64,000 nucleotides of DNA from Thermoleophilaceae bacterium (GTDB lineage Bacteria; Actinomycetota; Thermoleophilia; Solirubrobacterales; Thermoleophilaceae): positions 1 to 64,000 of the forward strand of contig DASUWY010000071.1 of assembly GCA_036378175.1 (NCBI GenBank), read 5' to 3'. The notes beneath the pieces were generated by a model. That model was not told the origin of the DNA, did no database searches, and saw nothing but the letters and a program-made list of their open reading frames with translations. The position numbers and the translations under genes are program-made. The number at the start of each line of letters is the position of its first letter. Within the stretch, counting starts at the first letter, position 1. This document shows, piece by piece, positions 15,622 to 24,075 of this stretch.

Positions 15622-17055
15622 TCAAGCTGGCGCAACGGCGTCAGCGTGAGCGGTGCCCTCCGCCAGGTCGTGCTGGCGGACGAGCGCGAATCCGATCAGC
15701 GCGCCCACCGCCGCCACGATGCCGCCCACGATCAGGATCTCGTTCAGCCCGCTGGCGAAGGCCTCGTGAGCCGCCTGCGGGGCTTGGCTGTGAAGCTGCG
15801 CGGCCTTCGTCTGCACCTCGTGCTGGAACACCGCGCCAAGGCCGGCGATGCCGGTGGCGATCCCCACCTGCCGGCAGGTGTTGTTGATGCCGGACGCCAT
15901 GCCGCTTCGCGCGGGCGGCACCACGCCCACCGCCACCTGCGCGAGCGCGGGGTTGGCGATTCCCACGCCGGCGCCCGCCACCACGAGGCCGGGGAGGAGC
16001 TCGATCCACGACGAGGTGGCCGACACGCCGTGCATCAGGAACAGCCCGATGGCCACCAGAGCCACCCCGCCGCCGAGGAACCAGCGCGGCGACATGTGCG
16101 ACGCCAGCCGTCCCGCCAGCGGCGCGATCACGAGGCCGATCCCCGTGACCGGCAGGAAGCGAATGCCGGTCTGGAGCGGGGAGTAGCCGAGGATGTTCTG
16201 CAGGTAGAGCGTGATGTAGAGGAACATCGCGAACAGCGAGGCGGAGAGCGTGAACGCCACGAGCGACACGCCGAGGAACGTGGGCTTGCGGAACAGCGAG
16301 AGGTCGAACATCGGCCGCTCCTGGCGCAGCTCGGCCACGAGGAAGATTGCGAAGAGCACCGCCGCGCCCACGAGCTCCGCGAGTATGGGCGCGCTGCCCC
16401 AGCCCTCCGCGTTGCCGCGGATGAGGGCGAGCACGAGCAGGAACAGGCTCGCGGAGAAGGTGAGGAGGCCGGCCCAGTCGATGCCCCGCGCCTCGTCGTC
16501 GCGCGACTCCGTGAGCCGCAGCGCGCCGAGCGCGATCGCCACCGCGCCCACCGGGATGTTGATGAAGAAGATGTACTCCCAGCCGAGCCCTTCGGTGAGC
16601 CCGCCGCCCACGAGCGGCCCCACGGCCGCGGCCGCCGCGATGGTCGCGCCCCACACGCCGTAGGCGGTCCCGCGCTCGCGCCCGCGGAACTCCTGTGCCA
16701 GCAGCGCCAGGGAGCAGGCGAACATCACCGCGCCGCCCACTCCCTGTGACGCGCGCGCGATGTTCAGCATCAACGGCGAGGTGGCGAGGCCGCATACGAG
16801 CGACGCCGCCGTGAACACGCCGATCCCGAGCAGGAACACGCGCTTGCGCCCGAGCAGGTCAGCCAGCGAGCCCGCGGTGAGGAGCAGCGCGGCTAGCGTT
16901 AGGGCATAGGCGTCAACCACCCACTGCAGATCCTCGAAGCTCGCGTGAAGCGACTTCTCGATGGAGGGCAGCGCGACATTCACGATCGTGATGTCGAGCA
17001 GCAGCATGAACGTGGCCACGCAGACCACGAGCAGGGTCCACCACTTGCGATGCAC
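15622..17055 (-). CDS. MFS drug efflux transporter, DHA2 (EmrB/QacA) family
   Basis: A 477-residue, 14-helix major facilitator. Motifs typical of the DHA2 drug:H+ antiporter group are visible: LDITIVNVALPSIEKSL in helix 1, LTAGSLADLLGRKRVFLLG (motif A) between helices 2 and 3, GPLVGGGL in helix 5 (motif C), and WEYIFFINIPVG. It would export hydrophobic compounds across the cytoplasmic membrane. The gene is divergent from hrcA, with 38 bp between the two starts, and no dedicated regulator sits beside it. Confidence 0.93.
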   Translation of the reverse strand: MHRKWWTLLVVCVATFMLLLDITIVNVALPSIEKSLHASFEDLQWVVDAYALTLAALLLTAGSLADLLGRKRVFLLGIGVFTAASLVCGLATSPLMLNIARASQGVGGAVMFACSLALLAQEFRGRERGTAYGVWGATIAAAAAVGPLVGGGLTEGLGWEYIFFINIPVGAVAIALGALRLTESRDDEARGIDWAGLLTFSASLFLLVLALIRGNAEGWGSAPILAELVGAAVLFAIFLVAELRQERPMFDLSLFRKPTFLGVSLVAFTLSASLFAMFLYITLYLQNILGYSPLQTGIRFLPVTGIGLVIAPLAGRLASHMSPRWFLGGGVALVAIGLFLMHGVSATSSWIELLPGLVVAGAGVGIANPALAQVAVGVVPPARSGMASGINNTCRQVGIATGIAGLGAVFQHEVQTKAAQLHSQAPQAAHEAFASGLNEILIVGGIVAAVGALIGFALVRQHDLAEGTAHADAVAPA

Positions 17056-17093
17056 AGACGGGGCGTTCCCAGCTCGCCGCGATCACAATCACA

Positions 17094-18128
17094 ATGATTC
17101 AGATGGAGCTCAGCGACCGACAGGCGGAGGTATTGAGGAAGGTCGTGGAGACCCACGTCGAGCACGGCCAGCCCGTCGGCTCGAAATGGCTCGCCGAGCA
17201 GGCGAACCTGCCGTGGCGCCCCTCCACGATCAGAGCGGAGCTGGCGAAGCTCGAGGAGCTGGGCCTGCTTCAGCATCCGCACACGTCCGCGGGCCGCGTG
17301 CCCACCGACTCCGGCTACCGCTACTACGTGGACGAGCTGCTCGAGGAGGGCAGGCTCCCGGTACCGCGCCGCGACTTCCGGCTCACCGTGATCCGGCGCG
17401 AGGTGGAGGAGACGCTCCGGGCCACCACCGAGCAGCTCTCGCAGGTCACCAACCTGCTGGCGATCGTGTCGGCGCCGCCGCTCGGCACCACCACGATTCG
17501 CCACATCGAGGTGCTCCTGCTGCAGCCGCAGGTGGCGATGGTGGTGGTGATCACCTCCACGGGCGGGGTGACCAAGCGCGTTATCTCGTACGACCATCCG
17601 GTCGACCCGGGGCTCATTGACTGGGCCGGCGAGTACCTCAACGAGGCCCTGGGCGGAATGGCGCTGGGCGCGCGGATGATTCCCGCGAAGCTCGCGGATC
17701 CCGGGCTCGGGGCGCACGAGCGCGCCTTCCTCGCCACCCTCGCGCCCGCCTTCACCGAGCTCGAGGAGAGTGCGGAGGACACGCTGTTCGTGGAGGGCGC
17801 CGCGCGGCTTTTGTCCGAGGACCGCGTGCAGGAGCTGTCTCAGATCGACGATCTGATGCTGCTGCTGGAACGGCGGGTGGCGCTGCTCTCCCTGATGCGC
17901 GAGGCGCTTGCGGAGCCACGCGTGTACCTGCGGATCGGCCACGAGAACAGCGCGCCTGCGCTGCAATCGCTCAGCATCGTGGCCGCCAACTACGGCCTCG
18001 CGAGCCGCAACCTGGGCGCGGTGAGCGTGGTGGGACCGGTGCGAATGGACTACGCCCAGGCGATAGGCAGCGTGCGGCAGGCAGCCGCAGAGCTCTCCCG
18101 TTTCGTGGGAGAGCTCTACGACGAGTAG
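17094..18128 (+). CDS. hrcA: Heat-inducible transcription repressor HrcA
   Basis: A 344-residue HrcA. The N-terminal winged helix reads PVGSKWLAEQANLPWRPSTI, followed by the hallmark PHTSAGRVPTDSGYRYYVD. The C-terminal domain contains IGHENSAPALQSLSIV and VVGPVRMDYAQAI. HrcA represses heat-shock genes by binding CIRCE inverted repeats. I see no CIRCE element (TTAGCACTC-N9-GAGTGCTAA) in this window, including in front of hrcA or dnaJ, so its targets are probably elsewhere (groE). The start may be the ATG at 17094 or the one at 17103. In many Gram-positive bacteria dnaJ follows directly; here six genes lie between. Confidence 0.95.
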   Translation: MIQMELSDRQAEVLRKVVETHVEHGQPVGSKWLAEQANLPWRPSTIRAELAKLEELGLLQHPHTSAGRVPTDSGYRYYVDELLEEGRLPVPRRDFRLTVIRREVEETLRATTEQLSQVTNLLAIVSAPPLGTTTIRHIEVLLLQPQVAMVVVITSTGGVTKRVISYDHPVDPGLIDWAGEYLNEALGGMALGARMIPAKLADPGLGAHERAFLATLAPAFTELEESAEDTLFVEGAARLLSEDRVQELSQIDDLMLLLERRVALLSLMREALAEPRVYLRIGHENSAPALQSLSIVAANYGLASRNLGAVSVVGPVRMDYAQAIGSVRQAAAELSRFVGELYDE

Positions 18129-18137
18129 CCGTCGCCG

Positions 18138-18413
18138 TCAGCCGTCGTGCCGGCGGTGATGCCGCCCGTGGCGGTGGTGGTGACGCGCCTCCGCCTTGCG
18201 CGCGCGCGTCTTCCGGTCGTCGTTCGCGTCGTGGTTCGCCGGGTCGTCCGCGCCGGGCGCCTGGTTCACCACGAGGCCGCCGTTGTCGTCGTTCACGTCG
18301 TGGTTCACCGGGTCGTCGGCGCCGTTCTTCGCCTGGGCCGCTGGGAGCGCGGCGGCGGACATTGCCGCCGAGGCGGCGAGCAGTGCGAGAAGCCTTCTGG
18401 ATCGCTGGGTCAT
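18138..18413 (-). CDS. Small secreted His-rich protein with internal repeat
   Basis: A 91-residue protein with a Sec signal peptide (about residues 1-28, ending AAQA). The mature part carries two near-identical 13-residue repeats, GADDPVNHDVNDD and GADDPANHDANDD, joined by GGLVVNQAP. It ends in a basic His-rich tail (RHHHRHGRHHRRHDG) that could bind metal ions. I do not recognise a family. GAAGGAGA before the ATG supports translation. It is convergent with hrcA, 9 bp from its stop. Confidence 0.65.
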   Translation of the reverse strand: MTQRSRRLLALLAASAAMSAAALPAAQAKNGADDPVNHDVNDDNGGLVVNQAPGADDPANHDANDDRKTRARKAEARHHHRHGRHHRRHDG

Positions 18414-18539
18414 TGGGGGTTCTCCTTCTGTGGTTCGGGACTGTGGCGATCAGATTGGCCTCAGCGCGGTCGAGCTTTCAATTGGACCTTGGTCCTACGA
18501 CGAACGTGAGATCTCGGGCTATCGTCGTGTTGCCGGAAT

Positions 18540-19910
18540 ATGACTCGCATGTCTGTCGCCATTCCCACGCGGGAGAGGGAGGCGCAAGGTCCCACCCAGT
18601 CGGCCCCGCGGCGTCCGCGCCTTCCCGAGTTCGGCTCGGGACGCTCGGCGGTGCTCCAGTTCGCGCTCTCGGGCCTCGCGATCGTTGCCCTGCTCGGCTT
18701 CGCGGGTGTGGAGCTCCTGCGCCACGCCGGCAACACCCAGGCGCTGAGGGACGCGAAGAACAACACCCGGATCGCCGCCCGCGGTGTGGTGGAGCCCAAC
18801 CTCACGCCGGCCCTGCTGCGCGGAAACCCCGCGGCGCTCGCTCGGTTCGACCGGATCATGCGCTCGAGCGTTCTGCAGCCACCGATCGTGCGCGTGAAGG
18901 TCTGGACCGCGGACGGCCACATCGTCTACTCCGACGAGTCGCGCCTGGTGGGGGACCGCTACGCGCTGGCTCCGGACGATCAGGCGGTGATCGCAAACCG
19001 CGGCCTCGAGGCGGAGGTGAGCGACCTCTCGCGTCCGGAGAACCGGTTCGAGCGCGGGCAGGGGAAGCTCATCGAGGTGTACACCGGGATCAGCGGGCCG
19101 GCCGGCCGCAAGCTGATGTTCGAGGCGTACGAGAAGCAGAGCTCCGTGACCGCCAGCAGCCGTCGCCTCTGGCTCACCTTCGCGCCCGCGCTGATCGGCG
19201 GGCTGCTCCTTCTCCAGTTCTTCCAGCTGCCGCTGGCCCGCTCGCTCGTGCGGCGCGTCCGGCGCGCCGGCGAGGAGCGTGAGGCGCTGCTGCGTCGCGC
19301 CGTGGACGCGTCAGACCAGGAGCGGCGCCGGCTCGCCGCGGTGTTGCACGACGGCGTGGTGCAGGATCTCACGGGCGTGTCCTACGGCCTGTCGGCGGCG
19401 GCGAAGAAGGACGTTGTGCCCGCGTCCGTGGCCGAGGGCGCCTCGAGTGAGCTGCGCGGTGCGGTGCACCAGCTGCGCTCCCTGCTCGTGGACCTCTACC
19501 CGGGCGGACTCCACGGGACCGATCTCGGCTCCGCGCTGTCGGACGTGGCCGTGCAGCTCGAGCGGCAGGGGGTATCCACCACGCTCGAGATGGGCATCGA
19601 CGAGCCGCTGAGCCCCAAGACCGAGGAGCTCGTGTACCGCGCGGCGCGCGAGGGGGCGCGCAACGTGGTGAAGCATGCCGCGGCGCAGAACGCGACGATC
19701 CGGCTTTCCGCGACCGGCACCCACGCCGTGGTGGAGGTGGAGGACGACGGGCTCGGCCTCCCGGCGGCCGGCAGTGCGGAGGGCCCGGTGGAAGGACACT
19801 TTGGGCTGGCGCTGCTGCGCGACCTGCTGGTGGAATCCGGCGGCGGGCTCGAGCTGGTGCCAGGCGCCGCGGGCGGCGCGCTCCTTCGCGTGGAGGTGCC
19901 GCTGCGGTGA
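18540..19910 (+). CDS. Sensor histidine kinase (NarL/DesK type, HisKA_3)
   Basis: A 456-residue membrane sensor kinase. A first transmembrane helix at about residues 38-62, an extracytoplasmic sensor of about 150 residues, and a second helix at about 210-230 precede the HisKA_3 domain. The phosphorylated His is in [20 protein letters not shown]. The HATPase domain shows [16 protein letters not shown] (N box) and VEDDGLGLP (G1 box). It phosphorylates the response regulator whose gene overlaps its 3' end by 4 bp. The signal is unknown; the neighbouring cupredoxin and ZIP genes make a metal or redox cue possible, but that is inference only. Confidence 0.93.
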   Translation: MTRMSVAIPTREREAQGPTQSAPRRPRLPEFGSGRSAVLQFALSGLAIVALLGFAGVELLRHAGNTQALRDAKNNTRIAARGVVEPNLTPALLRGNPAALARFDRIMRSSVLQPPIVRVKVWTADGHIVYSDESRLVGDRYALAPDDQAVIANRGLEAEVSDLSRPENRFERGQGKLIEVYTGISGPAGRKLMFEAYEKQSSVTASSRRLWLTFAPALIGGLLLLQFFQLPLARSLVRRVRRAGEEREALLRRAVDASDQERRRLAAVLHDGVVQDLTGVSYGLSAAAKKDVVPASVAEGASSELRGAVHQLRSLLVDLYPGGLHGTDLGSALSDVAVQLERQGVSTTLEMGIDEPLSPKTEELVYRAAREGARNVVKHAAAQNATIRLSATGTHAVVEVEDDGLGLPAAGSAEGPVEGHFGLALLRDLLVESGGGLELVPGAAGGALLRVEVPLR

Positions 19911-20536
19911 TCGGGGTGATGATCGTGGACGACCACGCGCTGGTCCGCGCGGGCCTCTCGGAGCTGCTCGAGGGCGATCCTGAGATCGAGGTGGTGGGCA
20001 CCGCCGCCAATGGCGAGGAGGCGCTCGAGGTGGCGGAGCGGGAGCGCCCGGACGTGGTGCTGATGGACCTATCCATGCCCGGCATGGGAGGCGCCGAGGC
20101 CACGCGCCGGCTGCTGGCGAGCGGCACGGAGGCTCGCGTGGTGGTGCTCACCTCGCTCTCGGCACGGGAGCGCATCCTCGACGCGCTCGACGCCGGAGCG
20201 ATCGGCTACCTGCTGAAGGACGCGGATCCGGACGAGCTCGTGCGAGGCGTGCACGCGGCCGCCCGCGGCGAGTCGCCGCTCTCGCCCCGTGCGGCGCACG
20301 AGGTGCTCGCCGCCCGCACTGGCCAGCGCCCCGCCGTGAACCTCTCGGCGCGCGAGCGCGAGGTGCTTCAGCTTGTGGGCGAGGGGCTGCCGAACAAGCT
20401 GATCGCCCGGCGGCTCGAGATTAGCGAGAAGACGGTCAAGGCTCACCTCACGCAGGTGTTCGCGCAGCTCGGGGTGACGGACCGCACGCAGGCCGCGCTC
20501 TGGCTCGAGCGAAACGGGCTGCCCGAGTCGGCCTGA
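19907..20536 (+). CDS. LuxR/NarL-family response regulator
   Basis: A 209-residue regulator. The receiver domain has the acidic pocket VDDHALVR, the phospho-acceptor Asp in [14 protein letters not shown] (about residue 53), and the conserved Lys in [10 protein letters not shown]. The C-terminal LuxR helix-turn-helix reads [15 protein letters not shown] then [19 protein letters not shown]. It is the cognate partner of the kinase, with a GTG start overlapping the kinase stop. Target genes are unknown; the adjacent cupredoxin gene is one candidate. Confidence 0.94.
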   Translation: MIGVMIVDDHALVRAGLSELLEGDPEIEVVGTAANGEEALEVAERERPDVVLMDLSMPGMGGAEATRRLLASGTEARVVVLTSLSARERILDALDAGAIGYLLKDADPDELVRGVHAAARGESPLSPRAAHEVLAARTGQRPAVNLSAREREVLQLVGEGLPNKLIARRLEISEKTVKAHLTQVFAQLGVTDRTQAALWLERNGLPESA

Positions 20537-20605
20537 CGGGGCCCCCGGGGGAAGAAGGCGCTGCCTCGGCGCGTCTACCTCGGTACCCGATCAGGAGGTT
20601 GGAAG

Positions 20606-21034
20606 TTGACCCGCATGCCGAAGTTACTGGTCCTCGGCGCTGCCGCGGCGGCGCTCGCCATTGCCGGATGTGGCGGCGGAGGCGGCAGCAAGACGTCCAC
20701 CGCCAGCTCAACCCCCGCGCCGGCCGCCTCAGGCTCGTCCGGCGGCGGAGCCACCACGAACCTGAGCATTTCAGCGAGCCCCACGCAGCTTGCCTTCAAC
20801 AAGAAGTCGCTGTCCGCGAAGGCGGGAAAGGTCACGATCACGATGGACAATCCCTCGTCTTTGCCGCATGGAGTGGCGGTGACCGGGAACGGGGTGCAGC
20901 AGGTTGGCAACACGGTGACGAAGGGCGGGAAGTCCACCGTCACCGTCGCGCTGAAGCCCGGCACCTACACGTTCTACTGCCCGGTGGACGGCCACAGGGC
21001 GGCCGGGATGCAGGGCACGCTGACCGTCAAGTAG
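20606..21034 (+). CDS. Cupredoxin-domain lipoprotein
   Basis: A 142-residue exported copper protein. The signal peptide ends in a lipobox LAIAGC (Cys near residue 22), followed by a Gly/Ser/Thr-rich linker and a plastocyanin-like domain. The type 1 copper ligands are visible as His in LPHGVAV, Cys in FYCPVDGH, His in the same motif and Met in AAGMQG. It would act as a small electron carrier or copper-binding protein on the outer face of the membrane. AGGAGG at 20593-20598 favours the TTG at 20606 over the ATG at 20615. Confidence 0.9.
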   Translation: MTRMPKLLVLGAAAAALAIAGCGGGGGSKTSTASSTPAPAASGSSGGGATTNLSISASPTQLAFNKKSLSAKAGKVTITMDNPSSLPHGVAVTGNGVQQVGNTVTKGGKSTVTVALKPGTYTFYCPVDGHRAAGMQGTLTVK

Positions 21035-21056
21035 GCACGCCTACATCGCCGCGCTT

Positions 21057-21079
21057 AGTCCGACTGGGAAGGTCGGACT
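21057..21079. terminator. Hairpin downstream of the cupredoxin gene
   Basis: AGTCCGAC (21057-21064) and GTCGGACT (21072-21079) form a perfect 8-bp stem with a 7-nt loop. It lies 23 bp after the cupredoxin stop, without a T-run. It partly abuts the DtxR-like palindrome, so it may also influence expression of the ZIP gene. Confidence 0.5.
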
Positions 21080-21093
21080 TAGGGTAACCTAAG
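21078..21093. promoter_or_regulatory. DtxR/IdeR/MntR-like operator in front of the ZIP gene
   Basis: CTTAGG (21078-21083) and CCTAAG (21088-21093) form a perfect 6+6 palindrome with a 4-bp spacer, ending 8 bp before the ATG. The inner 14-mer TTAGGGTAACCTAA matches 13 of 14 positions of the right part of the actinobacterial DtxR/IdeR consensus (TTAGGCTAACCTAA). The position suits metal-dependent repression of the transporter. The left outer half-site of the consensus is missing. Confidence 0.55.
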
Positions 21094-21101
21094 GGCGCGT
21101 C

Positions 21102-21968
21102 ATGTCGTTTGCCGAGACAGTTCTCCTCGGCGCTCTGGCGGGGTTCACGATCTTTCTGGGACTCCCGGTCGGGCGCCTGCAGGTCCTCAACACGCGTGGT
21201 CGTGTGGCCCTGGCGATGTTCGCGGTCGGTGTGCTCGCATTCATCTTCGTGGACGTGCTGTCGCACGGCTTTGAGATCGTCGAGTCGGCCGTCACGGACT
21301 TCAAGGACAGCAACGGGAGCTTCGGCCACGCGGCCGCGATGGCTCTCCTGCTCGGGGGCGGCTTCGCCATAGGCAGCGCCGGCCTGGCCACCGTCGAGCG
21401 CCGCATGCGCCCCAAGGCGCCGCCGCGTCCTCCGGTCGCCGGCGGCTCAGCGGGGGCGGAGACGGTGGCGCCCGGCTGGGTGGAGGGCATCGCGATGGAC
21501 GCGTCCGCGGCGCGTGCGGCGTCGCTGCGTACCGGGATGACCATCGCCGCCGCCATCGGCCTGCACAACTTCGCTGAGGGCCTCGCCATCGGGGTCTCCG
21601 CGCGCGCAGGTGAGATCGGTCTGGCCACCGTCCTGATCGTGGGCTTCGCGCTCCACAACGCCACCGAGGGGTTCGGCATCGTGGGGCCACTCGGCGCCGT
21701 CACCCCGTCGTGGCGCTGGTTGGGCCTCGCCGGTCTCGTGGCCGGCGCGCCCACCTTCCTCGGCTCGGTGGTGGGCTATGGAGTGACCTCGCAGCCGGTC
21801 GAGCTGCTCTTCTACGCCGTCGCCGGCGGCGCGATCCTCTACGTGATCGGCGAGGTGTGGCAGGGCATGCGCCGCCTGGGCCATCGAGAGCTCGGGCTGT
21901 GGCTTCTCTCGGCCGGCTTCATGGTGGGCGTCCTCACCGATCTCATCGTCGCCTACGGCGGCGGCTGA
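21102..21968 (+). CDS. ZIP family divalent metal transporter
   Basis: A 288-residue ZIP-type permease with about eight hydrophobic helices. The family signature in helices 4 and 5 is present: LHNFAEGLAIG (about residue 163) and LHNATEGFGI (about residue 190). The His and Glu residues in these motifs form the metal pathway. Such proteins take up zinc, iron or manganese. The DtxR-like palindrome just upstream hints at iron or manganese control. A 7-bp hairpin follows the stop codon. Confidence 0.92.
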   Translation: MSFAETVLLGALAGFTIFLGLPVGRLQVLNTRGRVALAMFAVGVLAFIFVDVLSHGFEIVESAVTDFKDSNGSFGHAAAMALLLGGGFAIGSAGLATVERRMRPKAPPRPPVAGGSAGAETVAPGWVEGIAMDASAARAASLRTGMTIAAAIGLHNFAEGLAIGVSARAGEIGLATVLIVGFALHNATEGFGIVGPLGAVTPSWRWLGLAGLVAGAPTFLGSVVGYGVTSQPVELLFYAVAGGAILYVIGEVWQGMRRLGHRELGLWLLSAGFMVGVLTDLIVAYGGG

Positions 21969-22010
21969 TCCGGCGGCGTCCGGCCGCGCCTGGCGACGTC
22001 CTCGTGTCTC

Positions 22011-22028
22011 GCCGTATTTGCATACGGC
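22011..22028 (+). terminator. Hairpin after the ZIP gene
   Basis: GCCGTAT (22011-22017) and ATACGGC (22022-22028) form a perfect 7-bp stem with a TTGC loop, 42 bp after the ZIP stop and upstream of dnaJ. Only a short TT follows, so it is a weak intrinsic terminator at best. Confidence 0.45.
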
Positions 22029-22103
22029 TTCGACCCTGCGTCCTTGCCAGCCACGCCCAGCCGCTCGCCGGATCCCGTGTGACCGCTACCCTCGCTCCCT
22101 GGT

Positions 22104-23240
22104 ATGGCGTCAACGAAGCGTGATCCGTACGACGTCCTCGGCGTGCCGCGGGACGCGGACGAGCAACAGATAAAGAAGGCTTTCCGGAAGCTCGCCCGCG
22201 AGCTTCATCCGGACGTGAACAAGCACGACCCGGAGGCGGAGGAGAAGTTCAAGGAGGCCGCCGAGGCCTACGAGATCCTGTCCGACTCCGAGCGCCGCGC
22301 CGTGTTCGACCGCTACGGGCACGAGGGGCTCGGTGCGCAGGGCTTCGAGTCCGGCTTCGGCGGGTTCGGCTCGTTCGCCGACATCTTCGACGCGTTCTTC
22401 GGCGGCGGCGATCCGTTCGGCGGCTTCAGCGGAGCCGCGGGCGGGCCCGCGCAGGGCGGCGACGTGGCGGTGTCCGTGGAGGTCTCGCTCGCGGACGCGG
22501 CGCGCGGCACGCAGGCCACCGTCCAGTACGACGTGGTGGACACCTGCGAGCACTGCCACGGCAACGGCGCCGAGCCCGGCACTCCAATCAGGGAATGCGA
22601 CCGCTGCGGCGGCACCGGCCAGCTCCGCAGCGTCACCCGCACGGCGTTCGGGCAGCTCGTGCGCTCGCACGTGTGCGACGTGTGCGGCGGCGACGGGCGG
22701 ATCGCCGTGGAGCCGTGTGGGGAGTGCGGCGGCCGGGGCAGGGTGGCCACGCGGCGCACGCTCGAGGTGGACATTCCCGCAGGCATCGCGGACGAGCAGC
22801 GGATCCGGCTCGGCGGGCGAGGCCACGCAGGCGAGCGCGGGGGCCGCGCGGGCGATCTCTACGTGCTGGTGCACGTGACGCCCGATGAGCGCTTTGTGCG
22901 TGACGGCAACGACCTCGTGTCGGTGATCGACCTGCCGGCGCCTCAGGCCGCGCTCGGCGCGCGCGTGACTGTGCCCACGCTCGACGGCGACGAGGAGATC
23001 GAGATCGAGCCCGGCACGCAGCCCGGCTCCGTCGTCACGCTGCGCGGCAGAGGCATGCCGTCGCTCCGCCGCGGCCGCCGAGGCGACCAGCGCGTGGTGG
23101 TGAACGTGGTGATCCCGCGCAAGCTGAACTCCGAGCAGCGCAACCTGCTCGAGCAGTTCTCCGCGTCTCTCGGGGACGAGAACCTCACCGATCACAGCGA
23201 CGAGTCGCTGTTCGCCCGCGTCAGGCGGGCCCTCAGCTGA
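22104..23240 (+). CDS. dnaJ: Chaperone protein DnaJ
   Basis: A 378-residue type I DnaJ. It has an N-terminal J domain with the HPD motif ([16 protein letters not shown]), a Gly/Phe-rich linker (about residues 75-110), and four zinc-binding repeats ([32 protein letters not shown]). The C-terminal substrate-binding domains follow. It stimulates DnaK ATPase and delivers unfolded clients. No dnaK or grpE is in the window, so this is probably the DnaJ2-type copy associated with hrcA. The TGA stop overlaps a CTG that appears to start prmA. Confidence 0.96.
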   Translation: MASTKRDPYDVLGVPRDADEQQIKKAFRKLARELHPDVNKHDPEAEEKFKEAAEAYEILSDSERRAVFDRYGHEGLGAQGFESGFGGFGSFADIFDAFFGGGDPFGGFSGAAGGPAQGGDVAVSVEVSLADAARGTQATVQYDVVDTCEHCHGNGAEPGTPIRECDRCGGTGQLRSVTRTAFGQLVRSHVCDVCGGDGRIAVEPCGECGGRGRVATRRTLEVDIPAGIADEQRIRLGGRGHAGERGGRAGDLYVLVHVTPDERFVRDGNDLVSVIDLPAPQAALGARVTVPTLDGDEEIEIEPGTQPGSVVTLRGRGMPSLRRGRRGDQRVVVNVVIPRKLNSEQRNLLEQFSASLGDENLTDHSDESLFARVRRALS

Positions 23241-24049
23241 TCCGCCTGGCGATCCGGGCGCCCGCCGACGCCGCGGAGCAGGTGCTCGCGGCGCTGCTGG
23301 AAATCGCGCCGGAGGGGTTCGAGCAGGTGGACGGAGACGGCTTTGTGGAGTTCGCGCTGTACGGCGCGCCCGGCGAGCTGCCAACGTTCCCGGACGGCGA
23401 GGCGGAGGTGGGCGGCGCTCGCGTGCAGGTGCGCGGCGAGGAGGTGCCGGACGACTGGGAGGAGCGCTGGAAGCGCTACCACGTGCCGGTGCTCGTGGCG
23501 GGGAAGCTGTGGGTGCGGCCGCCGTGGGAGGAGCCGGCGGTGCGACCCGCGGTGACCGAGGTGGTGATCGATCCGGGGCGGGCGTTCGGCACCGGCACGC
23601 ATCCGACGACGAGGCTGTGCCTCGAGCTGATGCTGGACTTGCCCGCGCGCGGGTCGTTTGCCGACTTGGGCTGCGGGTCGGGCGTGCTCGCGATCGCGGC
23701 TTCGAAGCTCGGCTTCTCGCCGGTGCGGGCTTATGACTCGGACCGGCTGGCTGTGGAGGCCACCCTGCTGAACGCGCGTGCTAACGGCATTGTGCTGGAT
23801 GGGGTGGAGCGGTTCGATCTGCGGTCGGGGGCTCCGCCCGTGGCTTCTGTGGTGGCGGCCAACCTGATGCGCCCCCTGCTCTTGGCGCTTACGGAAGCAA
23901 TGAGGGGTGGACCCGGTGTGGTGATCGCGTCCGGGTTGCTCGATCACGAGGCGGATGAGGTTTCCGCGGCGTTCGCGCCGCTGGTTGAGCGCCGGCGGTT
24001 GTCGCTGAAGGGCTGGACCGCCCTCCTTCTGGTGAGCGATCCCAACTAG
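23237..24049 (+). CDS. prmA: Ribosomal protein L11 methyltransferase PrmA (probable CTG start)
   Basis: A 270-residue PrmA, which trimethylates ribosomal protein L11. The SAM-binding motif [18 protein letters not shown] and the preceding [16 protein letters not shown] are clear. The post-motif NLMRPLL corresponds to the usual N-[IL]-x-x-x-x-L site. The N-terminal L11-recognition domain is complete only if translation begins at CTG 23237, giving [20 protein letters not shown]. That codon overlaps the dnaJ stop (CTGA). The first conventional start is GTG at 23282, which would delete the first beta strand and helix. The gene ends in the hairpin at 24041, whose left arm encodes the final Pro-Asn-stop. 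Confidence 0.88.
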   Translation: MIRLAIRAPADAAEQVLAALLEIAPEGFEQVDGDGFVEFALYGAPGELPTFPDGEAEVGGARVQVRGEEVPDDWEERWKRYHVPVLVAGKLWVRPPWEEPAVRPAVTEVVIDPGRAFGTGTHPTTRLCLELMLDLPARGSFADLGCGSGVLAIAASKLGFSPVRAYDSDRLAVEATLLNARANGIVLDGVERFDLRSGAPPVASVVAANLMRPLLLALTEAMRGGPGVVIASGLLDHEADEVSAAFAPLVERRRLSLKGWTALLLVSDPN

Positions 24050-24075
24050 CTGTTCTCCTGCAACAGCTAGTTGGG
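24041..24075. repeat. Intergenic hairpin, family A copy 2 (perfect)
   Basis: CCCAACTAGCTGTT (24041-24054) and AACAGCTAGTTGGG (24062-24075) are perfect 14-bp arms with a 7-nt loop. The left arm holds the TAG stop of prmA and the right arm holds the TAG stop of ackA on the other strand. Both proteins therefore end in Pro-Asn. It probably serves both convergent transcripts as a terminator. Confidence 0.8.

Noticed and set aside
17056-17093. CIRCE operator in front of hrcA
   Set aside because: No TTAGCACTC-like or inverted GAGTGCTAA sequence is present here, nor upstream of dnaJ.
20545-20560. GC palindromes GGGGCCCC and CCCCCGGGGG after the response regulator gene
   Set aside because: They are overlapping simple palindromes with no room for a loop and no T-run, so a terminator is not supported.
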